Assembly: GCA_938035125.1 (NCBI GenBank)
Contig: CALHNS010000009.1
Span: forward strand, 62,001 to 126,000
Length of the DNA: 64,000 bases
From: an uncultured Granulosicoccaceae bacterium
GTDB taxonomy: Bacteria > Pseudomonadota > Gammaproteobacteria > Granulosicoccales > Granulosicoccaceae
Reading direction: 5' to 3'
Every line of letters begins with the position of its first letter. The first letter of the stretch is position 1. A model generated the notes under the pieces. That model worked only from the letters and a program-made list of their open reading frames with translations. It had not been told where the DNA came from and did not search any database. Below are positions 34,500 to 44,395 of the stretch, piece by piece. The position numbers were made by a program, and so were the translations under genes.

Positions 34500-36278
34500 T
34501 TAAGCCGATAGCATGACGTCTGGGAAGGTGGTGGCTTCCATTGGCATACACAAATAATAACCTTGCGCACGGTCGCAACCTAATTCGGCAATTTTATCAA
34601 ATTGCTCTTTAGTTTCGATACCTTCAGCCACCACGTGCGCACCGATACTGTCAGCAATGTTAACGATGGCTCGAATGATCTCTTGGCTGTTGCGATTGGT
34701 GGTGACATCCATAACGAACGCTCGATCAATTTTTACTTCGCTGATGGGGAAATCACGTAATTCCAGTAATGATGAATAACCCACACCAAAATCATCGATG
34801 GCCAACTTCATACCCATACTGGTTAACTTATTCAACATGGTACGAAGCTGTGTTGAATCGTTAAACAATGCCGTCTCAGTTATCTCTAAACACAAACGTG
34901 ATGGGTCGAAACCTGTTTCATCTAATAAACGCTCGATGTCAGAAATCATGGTGGTTGAATCGAACTGTTTGCGTGATAAGTTCACTGACAAGGTAGCAGG
35001 CGACATACCAAACTGTGCCAAACGTTGATAATCATCGATGGCTTGTCGCAATACCCAAGTGCCTAAGCGGGTGATGATGCCAGTTTGCTCAGCCACTTCA
35101 ATGAATTCACCTGGCGATACACTGCCCAGCTCTCCACTGTTCCAACGCAGCAGCGCTTCCATGCCGCAGGTCATTCGAGTTTGCACATCGATTTGCGGCT
35201 GGTACTGTAAAGATAATTCTTTCTTTCGAACCGCTTGCAGTAAGCCCATTTCCAATTGATGACGGCGCTTAGCAGCCTTTTGATGATCACTGCTGTACAC
35301 CATATAACTGTTATGGCCGCGCCGCTTTGCATGCGAACACGCGCTGTCTGCGCACTTAAGCAATGAGGTTACCGTGTTGCCGTGTTCAGGTGCATAGGCA
35401 ATGCCCACACAGGCACGAACAGGTAAATTAAGCGTACCCACATTCACACCACAACGTAACGTGGCAAGAAACGTCGATACTCGGCGCTCAATGGCTGCGC
35501 GGTCGTTGTCAAATTCTATAAGGGCTGCAAATTCATCACCTGCGGTGCGAGCGATCAACGAATCGCTAGGCATACAGTGTTGCAACTGAATTGCTGTTTG
35601 TTTCAGTAACTCATCACCCACTGGATTACCGTAAGAATCGTTAATCTGACGAAACCCGCGTAAATCCACAATCACCAACGCCAATTGATCACGCGTTCGA
35701 CTGCAACGCTTAGCAATACAGCTGAGTAAGTGCGCTCGATTGGGCAATGCGGTTAACGGATCGTTCATGTGCGCCACACCATGGCGCTGTGCACCGTGCA
35801 CCGTAATGGCGACACCACCGTCTTCAGTGGCTTTTTCTTTCACCATTAAAGAGTCGCGACCGTAACTTGGAAGCTCAAAGGCGATAGTGGAATCAGGATC
35901 TTCAATAGCTTCACGGGCGCGGTTTCGCGCTTTCTCAACCGCCAAATTATCTGGCGAGAGCTGAGCGTAGAGATCACTGCTGGTGCTCTCCGCCATGGCA
36001 GATGCACCAACATCAAGCGGAAGCATTTTTAAAAGCTTACGGTTAATCGCGGTTAGTTGTCCTTTGGGGTTATACAAAGCAACCGCATCGGGCAGAGAAT
36101 CAAGCGTGCGTTGCAACGCACCTTGTTCGCGCACTGCTCCTACGTGCCTGCGCCAACTCCACACTGCGCCAATGAACATCGCACCAAGCAACAACCCGCC
36201 TGGCAACCAAGGATTACTCCAAACACTGGCAACCGCGTCACTGCTTGGATTCAATAATGAAAACGACTGATTGGTCAT
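34500..36278 (-). CDS. Membrane-bound GGDEF-EAL cyclic-di-GMP protein
   Basis: A 592-aa protein from the ATG at 36278 (a longer frame to 36374 lacks support). A membrane helix (about 22-42) is followed by a PAS-like domain (about 50-150), a GGDEF domain with the signature altered to AGDEF (RTAGDEFAAL, about 235), and an EAL domain with EALLRW, NLSRKQF, EITETAL and the DDFGVGYSSL and KIDRAFV loops. The EAL residues look intact, so phosphodiesterase activity is likely; AGDEF may or may not make cyclic-di-GMP. Confidence 0.9.
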   Translation of the reverse strand: MTNQSFSLLNPSSDAVASVWSNPWLPGGLLLGAMFIGAVWSWRRHVGAVREQGALQRTLDSLPDAVALYNPKGQLTAINRKLLKMLPLDVGASAMAESTSSDLYAQLSPDNLAVEKARNRAREAIEDPDSTIAFELPSYGRDSLMVKEKATEDGGVAITVHGAQRHGVAHMNDPLTALPNRAHLLSCIAKRCSRTRDQLALVIVDLRGFRQINDSYGNPVGDELLKQTAIQLQHCMPSDSLIARTAGDEFAALIEFDNDRAAIERRVSTFLATLRCGVNVGTLNLPVRACVGIAYAPEHGNTVTSLLKCADSACSHAKRRGHNSYMVYSSDHQKAAKRRHQLEMGLLQAVRKKELSLQYQPQIDVQTRMTCGMEALLRWNSGELGSVSPGEFIEVAEQTGIITRLGTWVLRQAIDDYQRLAQFGMSPATLSVNLSRKQFDSTTMISDIERLLDETGFDPSRLCLEITETALFNDSTQLRTMLNKLTSMGMKLAIDDFGVGYSSLLELRDFPISEVKIDRAFVMDVTTNRNSQEIIRAIVNIADSIGAHVVAEGIETKEQFDKIAELGCDRAQGYYLCMPMEATTFPDVMLSA

Positions 36279-36477
36279 GAAATCGGCATCGCCGTGACTA
36301 ATAGAGACGGTGCCAACTTTTCGAACTGCGAGTTTGCACCTGTATTGAAAGTAGCAGGAAAACAACAAAATCAAAGCAGTTTTTATCTTTTAGACGTACG
36401 GTATTTATCGCATTGGTTAGGTTGAAAAATAACTCGACATCAACTACCGCCGGGTTATTACGCAATACATGACGAAT

Positions 36478-37290
36478 TTAAAACGCAGCGAGCATCGCCT
36501 GCAAACAGGCTTCAGGTTGCTCACCTAACATCATATGCCCACAGTTAGGCAGCTCAATCGTTCGACTGTTTGCAATGAGCGCAGCCAGTGCTCGCCCACC
36601 TTTTGGCATCGTCATTCGATCATCAACACCGAGGATGAGCGTAACCGAGCTAGCACCCGCGGCCGACGCTGCTTGCTCACCTTCTGCGTAGTTATTACAG
36701 GCCGCTAGATCATTATGCAAAACCCCAGGGGCGGCACTTTCCAACAGCGCTTCACCCACATTCATCACGCTGATGCCTGCGATGGGGTTGTGACCTAACC
36801 GAGACGATTCACTGTGACCAAACAAGGTAATCATATCGATAGCGGCATGATCATTGGCTTTGGCTGCATTTAATAGTGGCGGGCCCACCACCATCGGGTA
36901 TGCCGTACCCATCAAAGCAACCGCTGAGTATCGTATGGGTTCATCACCAACAGCTTGCAAGGCAACCAATGACCCCATGCTGTGACCTGCCATACGCACA
37001 TCTTCAAGCGATAATTCTGAATGTTGTTCTGCACAGTGTTCAAGCAGTGCGTTTAACCACTTCGCCATGGCTTCAATTGAGGTTTTAACGCTGCCCGAAG
37101 AATTACCGTGTCCAGGCAGATCGGGTGTTATCACGTTATAGCCACGGCGCGCAAAATAGCGTGTGAATAACGTCCAAACCGTTCGGTTCAAACCCGCACC
37201 ATGCACTAGCACCATAGTGGGCTGACCGCTTTTCCATTCCACACCACCAGTACTGATGAAAACCGATTCATTGTTAAAAGATACGATCAT
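36478..37290 (-). CDS. Alpha/beta hydrolase
   Basis: A 270-aa alpha/beta-fold hydrolase. The oxyanion loop region is LVHGAGLNRTVW, the nucleophile elbow is AGHSMGSLVA (Ser about 106), the acid is Asp in LILGVDDRMTMP and the histidine is in LPNCGHMMLGE. No signal peptide. The ATG overlaps the metY stop by 4 bases, but it is too short and different to be the acyltransferase MetX. Substrate unknown. Confidence 0.88.
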   Translation of the reverse strand: MIVSFNNESVFISTGGVEWKSGQPTMVLVHGAGLNRTVWTLFTRYFARRGYNVITPDLPGHGNSSGSVKTSIEAMAKWLNALLEHCAEQHSELSLEDVRMAGHSMGSLVALQAVGDEPIRYSAVALMGTAYPMVVGPPLLNAAKANDHAAIDMITLFGHSESSRLGHNPIAGISVMNVGEALLESAAPGVLHNDLAACNNYAEGEQAASAAGASSVTLILGVDDRMTMPKGGRALAALIANSRTIELPNCGHMMLGEQPEACLQAMLAAF

Positions 37291-38597
37291 GAGGCCACCT
37301 TCATAGCACGCGCCGCACTTTTTAAAGCAGAAGATAAATCGGCAATAAGATCATCAGCTTGCTCTAAGCCAACCGACAACCTAATTAATCCAGGCGCTAT
37401 GCCCGATTCAAGTAAAGCGGCCTCATCCATCCGTGAGTGAGTGGTACTTGCAGGATGTATGACTAACGATTTTGCATCACCCACATTGGCCAAATGCGAA
37501 AACAATCGTAGGGCATCAATGAACGCAGCCCCTGCCGCTCGTCCACCTTTTATTTCAAAACTAAAAACTGCACCGGTTCCATTTGGCAGCAAAGTTTTGG
37601 CTAATTCGTGATCGGGGTGAGACGGTACCGCAGCATGGTGAACGATGTCCACTTGGTCGTGATTCGAAAGAAATTCAACTAAGGTGTGGGTGTTACTGAC
37701 GTGACGTTCCATGCGCAAACTCAACGTCTCTAAGCCTTGCAATAAATAAAAAGCATTAGCAGGAGACATAGCGGCACCAAAATCTCTTAAGCCTTCTTTA
37801 CGTGCTCGCATCACGAACGCAGCGGGGCCGAATTCGTCTACGAAATCCATACCATGAAAGCCTGCGTAAGGCTCTGTGAATTGAGGATAGAGACCCGATG
37901 CTTCCCAATCAAAGCGCCCACCGTCTACTAAACAACCACCCACAGCAACACCATGACCGCCCATAAACTTAGTAAGAGAATGCACGACTAAGTCAGCCCC
38001 TTGGCTCAAAGGCTTTTGCAATTGCGGTGTTGATAAGGTGGCATCGAGAAACAAAGGCAGATTGGCCTTATGCGCCACATCGGATACGCGAGGTATATCC
38101 AACACTTCACATCGCGGGTTGCCAACGGTTTCTGCAAATACCACCCGTGTTTCTGGCCGAATGGCGCTTGCGAATTCTGCCGGTTTTCTCGGGTCGACAA
38201 AAGTAGTTTCGATTCCAAAGCGCGGCAAGGTATAACTTAGTAAATTATGGGTGCCGCCGTATAAACTGCGTGAGGCAACGATGTGATCGCCTGCATTACA
38301 TAGGGTGGTTAATCCTAAATGAATCGCCGCCATTCCACTGGCTGTGCACACCGCACCCACACCACCCTCTAAGGCTGCCACACGCTCTTCAAGCACAGCA
38401 ACGGTTGGATTAGAAATTCTTGAATACACATGACCTGCACGCGCTACATCAAATAAGCTGGATGCTTGATCGGCATCATCGAATACAAACGATGTGCTTT
38501 GATAAATCGGTGTGGCTCTGGCACCGGTTTGCGCATCTGGTTGCTGTCCGGCATGCAGTGCTAAGGTATCGAACCCGAAATGTTTAGGTCCTGCCAT
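37287..38597 (-). CDS. metY: O-acetylhomoserine sulfhydrylase family PLP enzyme
   Basis: A Cys/Met-metabolism PLP enzyme of 436 aa that condenses O-acetylhomoserine with sulfide (or methanethiol) to give homocysteine (or methionine). The PLP lysine is in VVHSLTKFMGGHG (about residue 208), with FGFDTLALHAGQQPD at the start and ERVAALEGGVGAVCTASGMAA. The length and N-terminus favour MetY over the shorter MetB/MetC/MetZ. Coupled with the alpha/beta hydrolase. Confidence 0.9.
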   Translation of the reverse strand: MAGPKHFGFDTLALHAGQQPDAQTGARATPIYQSTSFVFDDADQASSLFDVARAGHVYSRISNPTVAVLEERVAALEGGVGAVCTASGMAAIHLGLTTLCNAGDHIVASRSLYGGTHNLLSYTLPRFGIETTFVDPRKPAEFASAIRPETRVVFAETVGNPRCEVLDIPRVSDVAHKANLPLFLDATLSTPQLQKPLSQGADLVVHSLTKFMGGHGVAVGGCLVDGGRFDWEASGLYPQFTEPYAGFHGMDFVDEFGPAAFVMRARKEGLRDFGAAMSPANAFYLLQGLETLSLRMERHVSNTHTLVEFLSNHDQVDIVHHAAVPSHPDHELAKTLLPNGTGAVFSFEIKGGRAAGAAFIDALRLFSHLANVGDAKSLVIHPASTTHSRMDEAALLESGIAPGLIRLSVGLEQADDLIADLSSALKSAARAMKVAS

Positions 38598-38629
38598 GGT
38601 GTGTCCTCTCTATGTGTTATGCACCTAAC

Positions 38630-40423
38630 TTAGGTGATACCAAATTCATCTTGTCGTGCCTGCTTTACTACATCGTAGTGCGCAGCCAATAAATCACTTT
38701 TTAATAATACGCCCTGAATGACTGGAGCATCGCTGGTCATGTCATCCACAACGGGTAAATAATCGAGCTCTTGATCGGCCATCAAATTCAGTGCATTCAC
38801 AATATTGGTTGCTTGGCCCACTGCGACTTCTTTAGGTGCCATGCATGTCAATAGCTGCGCATCATTTTGAATTTTTTCATCAAGGTTATCTGTGGATGCG
38901 TGCTCATCTTCTGTTATTACATCCTGAGCATGCCAATGCGCAAGCAGCGCAGCCAAACTAACACTGCCCGCAAAACGACCTTCATCATCAACAAGAACAG
39001 CGATACGTTTGCGTTCCCGCCCCAATTGTGCCTGTAACGCCAACGGTTCGTCCGTCACTTTCGCAATGGAATACCGATCCGTGACCAATGTGGCAACTTG
39101 ATGAGTCATTAACAACGATATATCTCGCCCGGTGGTTATATTGACCGAACGATTGGCCAATTGCCAACGAAAAAACGACCCCCACGGACCCGATTGCATC
39201 ACAGTACTCGATACGGCAGCAGCGACCATAACGGCCACGGTAATGTCGTAGTCACCCGTCATTTCAAAAACAATTAAAACCGTTGAAATAGGTGCACCTA
39301 ACATCGCTGAGGCCACAGCGGCCGTTCCCACCAAAGCGTAAACCCCTTGCTGGGATCCGGTGTTCGGTAAAAATGAGGCCGCATCCAAACCCAGCCACTG
39401 CAACAGTGTCCAACAGCCTGCTCCTAGTAAGGCACCAAGGAAAACCGCTGGCGCAAACACACCACCGGCACAGCCGCTGCCAATAGCTATACCCACTAAT
39501 AATAATTTTGCCACCAATAAGGGCAGCACTAAATTAGCCGAGATATCACCACGTAACGCAAGATCGGTTGCTTCAAAACCAATGCTGAGCACCATCGGAA
39601 GCTCTAATGCCACCACACCAAATACGATGCCTGCAAACATGGGCCGCAACCAATACGGCACAACCACTCGTTCCCAGCCCAATTTAGTGCTGTGTGCCAC
39701 ACCGATAACGAGATACACAATGCCAGCACCAAGCACACCCACTAACGCAAATAATGGCAACTCCCAAAAGGCGGCTAATTCATAGTTGGGTAACTCAAAA
39801 TAAACCTCTTTACCCAATACCAGATGCCGAACCACCACCGCCGCCACACAAGCAACCACAATGGGTGCGAACACTCGCAAGGTGTAATAACCCACGATAA
39901 CTTCTAACGCAAAAATGACTGCGGCAACGGGTGCGTTAAAAGACATAGTAACCGCCGCAGCCGCACCACAACCTAATAAAGCAAGCGATTGACTGCGATC
40001 AAGATGCAATCTCTCGGCAAGCCATGCCGACATGGACGCACCGATGTGCACTGCAGGACCTTCACGCCCTAATGGAGCACCCGAGCCAAGCGATACTGCA
40101 GCGGCTAAGGCTGCAAAAATATCAATACGGGTGGGCATACGTGCGCTGTTCAACGCGCAGGCTTCCATCACATCGGCGATACCGTGATAACGCTTACCTG
40201 GCACTTGAGTAAATAACAGCCCAACAAGCAAACCACCAATTGCGGGTACTAAGATGATTCGCCACGCTGGTTGCGCCGCCACAATTTCTGCATAACGTGT
40301 TTCAGAGGCCTCGCCAAACCCGATCAGTTGTACCCACAAGATAAGTTGTATGAGCGCTAAAATTAGAAGACCCACCACAGCGCCTACAACCGCTGCCAAG
40401 GCGAAAAACGCAAAGCGATTCAA
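38630..40423 (-). CDS. clcA: ClC-type chloride channel/antiporter with CBS domains
   Basis: A 597-aa membrane protein with the ClC selectivity motifs GSGAPLGREGPAVHIG (gating Glu, about 112-127), GSGCAGGVFAPAVFLGA and the inner-helix tyrosine region. Two C-terminal CBS domains (about 445-510 and 530-590) are predicted; these are rare in Escherichia coli ClcA but common in other ClC proteins. The start overlaps the ubiH stop by 4 bases, so it is translated with a ubiquinone gene. Confidence 0.93.
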   Translation of the reverse strand: MNRFAFFALAAVVGAVVGLLILALIQLILWVQLIGFGEASETRYAEIVAAQPAWRIILVPAIGGLLVGLLFTQVPGKRYHGIADVMEACALNSARMPTRIDIFAALAAAVSLGSGAPLGREGPAVHIGASMSAWLAERLHLDRSQSLALLGCGAAAAVTMSFNAPVAAVIFALEVIVGYYTLRVFAPIVVACVAAVVVRHLVLGKEVYFELPNYELAAFWELPLFALVGVLGAGIVYLVIGVAHSTKLGWERVVVPYWLRPMFAGIVFGVVALELPMVLSIGFEATDLALRGDISANLVLPLLVAKLLLVGIAIGSGCAGGVFAPAVFLGALLGAGCWTLLQWLGLDAASFLPNTGSQQGVYALVGTAAVASAMLGAPISTVLIVFEMTGDYDITVAVMVAAAVSSTVMQSGPWGSFFRWQLANRSVNITTGRDISLLMTHQVATLVTDRYSIAKVTDEPLALQAQLGRERKRIAVLVDDEGRFAGSVSLAALLAHWHAQDVITEDEHASTDNLDEKIQNDAQLLTCMAPKEVAVGQATNIVNALNLMADQELDYLPVVDDMTSDAPVIQGVLLKSDLLAAHYDVVKQARQDEFGIT

Positions 40424-41604
40424 CCGGTGTATCCCATCATACGACCAGCAAAGTGCTTACGCATTGGACCGATCGAATCAAGACCCATTAACGCCAAACC
40501 TCGCAAGTGCGCAGGCATACTGGCTTCACCTAAAAATCCTTGGGCAAGCGTGTCAGTAAGAAATACCACCTCTTTTTGATCGCGCGCACGCGTTGCAACA
40601 AATTCTGACAAGAGCGAGTTACTGCCAGGATCTATTGCAGCATCATCGGTTTTTGCACCCATCAAATCCAGCAATGCCGTTAAATCTCGAAGCACTAGAT
40701 TAAAGCCTTGGCCAGCCACTGGGTGTAACAACCTGGCTGCGTTGCCTAAAAGCACTGTGCGCGTACCCACTTGGTTAATGGCTTCACGTCGAATAAGCGG
40801 TACGACAACTTTGGGCCCAATCGATTGGAAGCGCCCTAACTTAAAACCAAACAGAGCTTGAAGTTGATCAACAACCAAGGAATCATCAGCACCAGTCCAA
40901 TGCTGTGCATCCGATTTAGGCAAACACCAAACTACACTCATCATGTTGTTTGGGCGCGGTAAAAAAGCTAAAGGACCTTGGGCTGTAAAGCGCTCAAAAG
41001 CCATAGACTCATGCGGTTTTGCCAACTGCAGTGTGGTCATTAAGGCGCTTTGCTTATAGTCATAATGCGTATCCCCAACACCAACCAAATCTCGCACCCT
41101 GGAATTCACGCCATCAGCGGCAATCAGCAATGAGGAATCAATTCGTTGTCCAGAGGCAAGTGTCACCGCCACGGTGCCATCGTTATCATCACGAACACTA
41201 TCAACCGTTTCACCACGTAGCCATCGAATTTTTTCGTGATTGCCTACGACTGTAGATAGGGCAGCGGCCCATTGTCTGTTTTCTATGACATACCCTAAAG
41301 CTTTCACACCTACGTCGTTTGCTTGCAAACGAACACTGCCCAAGTAACCTTTTTGACTGATATGCACTTGCTGAATACTTTGCGCATTCGCTTCAATGGC
41401 TGGCCATATACCCCAGCGGCTTAATAAACCCACACTTGCACTACTGATGGCCGTGCATCGCTGATCAAGCGGGTCGGTAGGTAGCGCATCAATGGATTTG
41501 TGTTGATCAACTAAGGTTACCTGCCATCCAGCTTGAGCGCAGGCTATAGCAATGGGCAATCCTGCAAGGCCTGCCCCAATTACCGTAAGGTCGGTGCGGG
41601 TCAT
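40420..41604 (-). CDS. ubiH: 2-octaprenyl-6-methoxyphenol hydroxylase UbiH
   Basis: FAD monooxygenase of ubiquinone biosynthesis. It shows the FAD motif GAGLAGLPIAIACAQAG, the middle motif AADGVNSRVRDLVG and the C-terminal VLLGNAARLLHPVAGQGFNLVLRD. The GNAA-LHPVAGQGFNL pattern is specific for UbiH rather than UbiF or UbiI. 394 aa from the ATG at 41604; a GTG at 41619 would overlap pepP. Order pepP-ubiH is conserved in gammaproteobacteria. Confidence 0.93.
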   Translation of the reverse strand: MTRTDLTVIGAGLAGLPIAIACAQAGWQVTLVDQHKSIDALPTDPLDQRCTAISSASVGLLSRWGIWPAIEANAQSIQQVHISQKGYLGSVRLQANDVGVKALGYVIENRQWAAALSTVVGNHEKIRWLRGETVDSVRDDNDGTVAVTLASGQRIDSSLLIAADGVNSRVRDLVGVGDTHYDYKQSALMTTLQLAKPHESMAFERFTAQGPLAFLPRPNNMMSVVWCLPKSDAQHWTGADDSLVVDQLQALFGFKLGRFQSIGPKVVVPLIRREAINQVGTRTVLLGNAARLLHPVAGQGFNLVLRDLTALLDLMGAKTDDAAIDPGSNSLLSEFVATRARDQKEVVFLTDTLAQGFLGEASMPAHLRGLALMGLDSIGPMRKHFAGRMMGYTG

Positions 41605-41611
41605 AACCGCT

Positions 41612-42925
41612 TTACGCACCCGCCATCAAGGCTTCAATTTCATCACAGGTTTTAGGTACATCCCCTGTAATGACTTCACAACCGGTTGCGGTAATGAGCA
41701 CATCGTCTTCGATGCGAATGCCAATGTTGCGATAGTGCTTAGGCACACCTCGTACATTGCCAATGTACAAACCCGGCTCAATGGTTAAGCACATACCCGA
41801 TTCTAATAAACGCCATTCACCATCGATTTTGTAGTCACCTACATCATGCACATCAAGCCCCAACCAATGCCCTGTTTTGTGCATGTAAAAAGGCTTATAC
41901 GCCTCCTTCTTTATTAATGATGCCAAGCTGCCCTTCAAAATACCGACGTTTTTTAAACCCTTCGTTAACACTTTTACGGCAGCATCGTGAGGATCTTGCC
42001 AGTGGTTACCGGGCTTACAAGCATCGATGCCAGCAAGATTTGCTTCCAGCACAATGTTATACAATTCTTTTTGCGCCTCACTGAATTGACCGTTAACAGG
42101 AAAGGTGCGTGAGATATCCCCTGCATACCCTTGCACTTCAGCCCCAGAATCAATCAGTACCAAGTCGCCATCGTTCAATTTTTGATTATTTTCTGTGTAA
42201 TGCAAAATGCATCCATTCTCTCCACCACCTACTATCGGCTCGAAGGCATGTTCACCACCTTCCCGTTTATAGGCATGAATTAACGCCGCTTCGAGTTCAT
42301 ATTCCATCATGCCCGGCGCGCACGTTTTCATGGCCGCCACATGTCCTTTAGCACTGAGTTTTGCAGCGTTTTTTAGATGTTTTTGTTCTGCGCGAGATTT
42401 CAACACCCGCATGTCGTGCAAGTGATAATCTAATGAGATAAACGCATCAGGATCATCTGAGCTGCGGCGCGCCATACGAGATTTTTTTAACCAACCTAAT
42501 AGTTGCGCATCAAACGTTTGGTTTTTACCTAAGGTGTGATAAACGTGCTGCCTGCCTTCCAGTAGCCCTGGCAAAATTTCATCCACATCGTCTATTGGGA
42601 AAGAATCATCGGCACCCAATGCAGCTGGCGCTCGGTCAACGCCTAAACGGCGACCGTGCCACGTTTCTTTTTCAACATCACGATCGCGGCAGAACATTAA
42701 ATACTCACCCGCTTTACGACCGGGTATAAGAACTAACAACGCCTCGGGTTCTTCAAAGCCTGATAAATAGAGAAAATTACTGTCTGGGCGATACGGATAA
42801 TCGGTATCTCTACTTCGTACTGCCACAGGTGCAGCAGGAATAAGCGCGATCGCATTGTCGTCCATGCTTCGCATGAGCACACGACGCCTGCGCCTGAATT
42901 CATTGATTTCGGTTTTATTCAGCAT
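41612..42925 (-). CDS. pepP: Xaa-Pro aminopeptidase
   Basis: Metallopeptidase of 437 aa that removes an N-terminal residue preceding proline. The dinuclear metal ligands are in DSGAEVQGYAGDISRTFP (two Asp), HKTGHWLGLDVHD (His), TIEPGLYI (Glu) and GIRIEDDVLI (Glu). The creatinase/pita-bread fold and the N-terminal domain with RPDSNFLYLSGFEEPEA are typical. First of the pepP-ubiH-clcA run; ygfB ends 5 bases downstream of its start side on the same strand. Confidence 0.95.
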   Translation of the reverse strand: MLNKTEINEFRRRRRVLMRSMDDNAIALIPAAPVAVRSRDTDYPYRPDSNFLYLSGFEEPEALLVLIPGRKAGEYLMFCRDRDVEKETWHGRRLGVDRAPAALGADDSFPIDDVDEILPGLLEGRQHVYHTLGKNQTFDAQLLGWLKKSRMARRSSDDPDAFISLDYHLHDMRVLKSRAEQKHLKNAAKLSAKGHVAAMKTCAPGMMEYELEAALIHAYKREGGEHAFEPIVGGGENGCILHYTENNQKLNDGDLVLIDSGAEVQGYAGDISRTFPVNGQFSEAQKELYNIVLEANLAGIDACKPGNHWQDPHDAAVKVLTKGLKNVGILKGSLASLIKKEAYKPFYMHKTGHWLGLDVHDVGDYKIDGEWRLLESGMCLTIEPGLYIGNVRGVPKHYRNIGIRIEDDVLITATGCEVITGDVPKTCDEIEALMAGA

Positions 42926-42930
42926 GGTTA

Positions 42931-43497
42931 TTAGTGCACTTGTTTTGTATTGCCACCCGCTACCGGTTGCAACTCCTCGTGAATCAGCAATACCCCAACG
43001 CGAAGAAACTCAAACAATTCCTGCCACGCCTCATCGTCCGAATCATCCAATTCGTCTAGATCTAAATTTTGGATGGATTGAAAATCAGCAATAACTTCAC
43101 GAGTATCACTAGGCAAAGACGCCGTGTCTCGACCACCTGATGACAAACCCAGCCCGTAATTAAATCCTGAACAAAAATCGATCAAACTAATGGATCGCTC
43201 AGACAAATTTGTCGAATCTGCCGGCACTTCAGGTGAGAACCCCAAATCAGAATCGTTCAAAGATGCAACAGTTTCATCGAACCAAGCATCCAGTTCGCGA
43301 ATTTCGGCCGCGCTTTGCTGCACAGATTCGGCTTTCATATCAGCCGCATCGAGCAATTCGGTAAGCCAACGGCTCTTGGCAAGACCGGTGGCTTGGCCGC
43401 ACAACAGCCCCACAGCAATACCGTGAGCTTCGGAAACCGATACAGGCACGGATAATCTGGACAGCACGTCCGATCGTTGATTATAGTTTTTTGTCAC
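42931..43497 (-). CDS. ygfB: YgfB/UPF0149 family protein
   Basis: A helical protein of the YecA/YgfB (UPF0149) family. Family features are the early SVSEAHGIAVGLLCGQ, the middle FSPEVPADS... segment and the end DEAWQELFEFLRVGVLLIHEEL. In Pseudomonas YgfB represses an amidase gene; here its role is only by family. The frame runs on to 43608, but a GTG at 43497 gives the expected N-terminus. It is the first gene of the ygfB-pepP-ubiH-clcA run. Confidence 0.87.
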   Translation of the reverse strand: MTKNYNQRSDVLSRLSVPVSVSEAHGIAVGLLCGQATGLAKSRWLTELLDAADMKAESVQQSAAEIRELDAWFDETVASLNDSDLGFSPEVPADSTNLSERSISLIDFCSGFNYGLGLSSGGRDTASLPSDTREVIADFQSIQNLDLDELDDSDDEAWQELFEFLRVGVLLIHEELQPVAGGNTKQVH

Positions 43498-43572
43498 AAC
43501 CGGTGCGTTTACCTTGCCAGTACCACGGTGCAGAAGTATACAATGGGGGCAGAGCCACCGCAGACGCACGCT

Positions 43573-43794
43573 ATGAGCCCTTCCGACATAAACGAAGAAA
43601 TCGAGCATCTAGAAGACCAACTGAACGAATTGGCCTCTTTGTGCCAACGCCTTCAATTGGAAAACCGATCACTGCGAGAGCAGCAAGTTAGTTTGGTTGA
43701 AGAAAGGTCTCGCCTTGTTGAAAAAAATGAGCTGGCGCGAACCAAGGTTGAACAAATGATTATTCGCTTGAAGTCATTAGAGGCAACATCGTGA
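43573..43794 (+). CDS. TIGR02449 family coiled-coil protein (ZapB-like)
   Basis: A 73-aa almost entirely coiled-coil protein (residues 10-68; heptads through LEDQLNELASLCQRLQLENRSL). It starts at the ATG at 43573 in GCTATG and its stop overlaps zapA as GTGA. Short coiled coils encoded before zapA are common in gammaproteobacteria and resemble the divisome protein ZapB. The frame can be extended upstream, but the start chosen gives the typical length. Confidence 0.82.
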   Translation: MSPSDINEEIEHLEDQLNELASLCQRLQLENRSLREQQVSLVEERSRLVEKNELARTKVEQMIIRLKSLEATS

Positions 43795-44132
43795 GCAAAC
43801 GCACACTATCGTCCATTTCCCGCTCGGCTGAAAGCCGCCCAGTAAAACTGCGTATTTTAGATAAAGAAGTTCAACTAGCCTGCAAAGTGGGCGAAGAAGA
43901 TGAGCTGTCTAAGGCCGCTGAATATATCGATCGAGCCATGGCCGATCTAAAGGCCCGCAACAGCACCTCCAGCATTGAAAAAATCGCGATAGTAGCGGCC
44001 ATTAATACGGCTGCGGAACTGATGAAATCGCGCTCGAAAAAATCAGGTGATAACTCTGAAGTCACCGATCGCTTGGTAGCTATGAATTCAAAGCTAGAAG
44101 ATTTACTTAAAGAAAATACAGAACCAGCCTAA
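43791..44132 (+). CDS. zapA: Cell division protein ZapA
   Basis: FtsZ-ring bundling protein of 113 aa. Conserved stretches are VKLRILDKEVQLACKVGEEDELSKAAEYID and the coiled-coil IEKIAIVAAINTAAELM. The start is GTG at 43791, overlapping the upstream gene by 4 bases. 6S RNA follows, as in other gammaproteobacteria. Confidence 0.95.
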   Translation: MSKRTLSSISRSAESRPVKLRILDKEVQLACKVGEEDELSKAAEYIDRAMADLKARNSTSSIEKIAIVAAINTAAELMKSRSKKSGDNSEVTDRLVAMNSKLEDLLKENTEPA

Positions 44133-44197
44133 TCGTTCTGGTGAACGTTTTAAATACGTCACCCTTCCAATAGCATTCGCGTGCTACGCTCATAAAC

Positions 44198-44385
44198 GTA
44201 TCATCTGCGGTGTTTGTTATCTTGCTGGGTATATCCCTTGAGCCTATTTTCGCACCCCGGGAACGGCTCGGTCACTGTTGTTGTGCACGTCCGCTACGGC
44301 GGAAAGCCTGATACGGTTCCGGCTGATCCCACTTGAGCCACTTGGTTCAAGGTAGCACACTTGAGACGGCACTCGTGGTTGATAC
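44198..44385 (+). ncRNA. ssrS: 6S RNA
   Basis: Region between zapA and fau, the conserved site of ssrS in gammaproteobacteria. The ends pair (GTATCA at 44198 with TGATAC at 44380), giving about 188 nt, close to the usual 184. Inside are the conserved CCCTTGAGCC near 44239, ACGGCTCGGTC near 44273, GTCCGC near 44288 and the late CTTGAGCC-ACTTGGTTCAAGG dyad. 6S RNA mimics an open promoter and holds sigma-70 RNA polymerase in stationary phase. The exact ends were set by pairing. Confidence 0.85.
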
Positions 44386-44395
44386 ACTCACTACT

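Noticed and set aside
44333-44395. N-terminal extension of fau
   Set aside because: It lies inside the 6S RNA gene, is not conserved in the family and a better ATG is at 44396.
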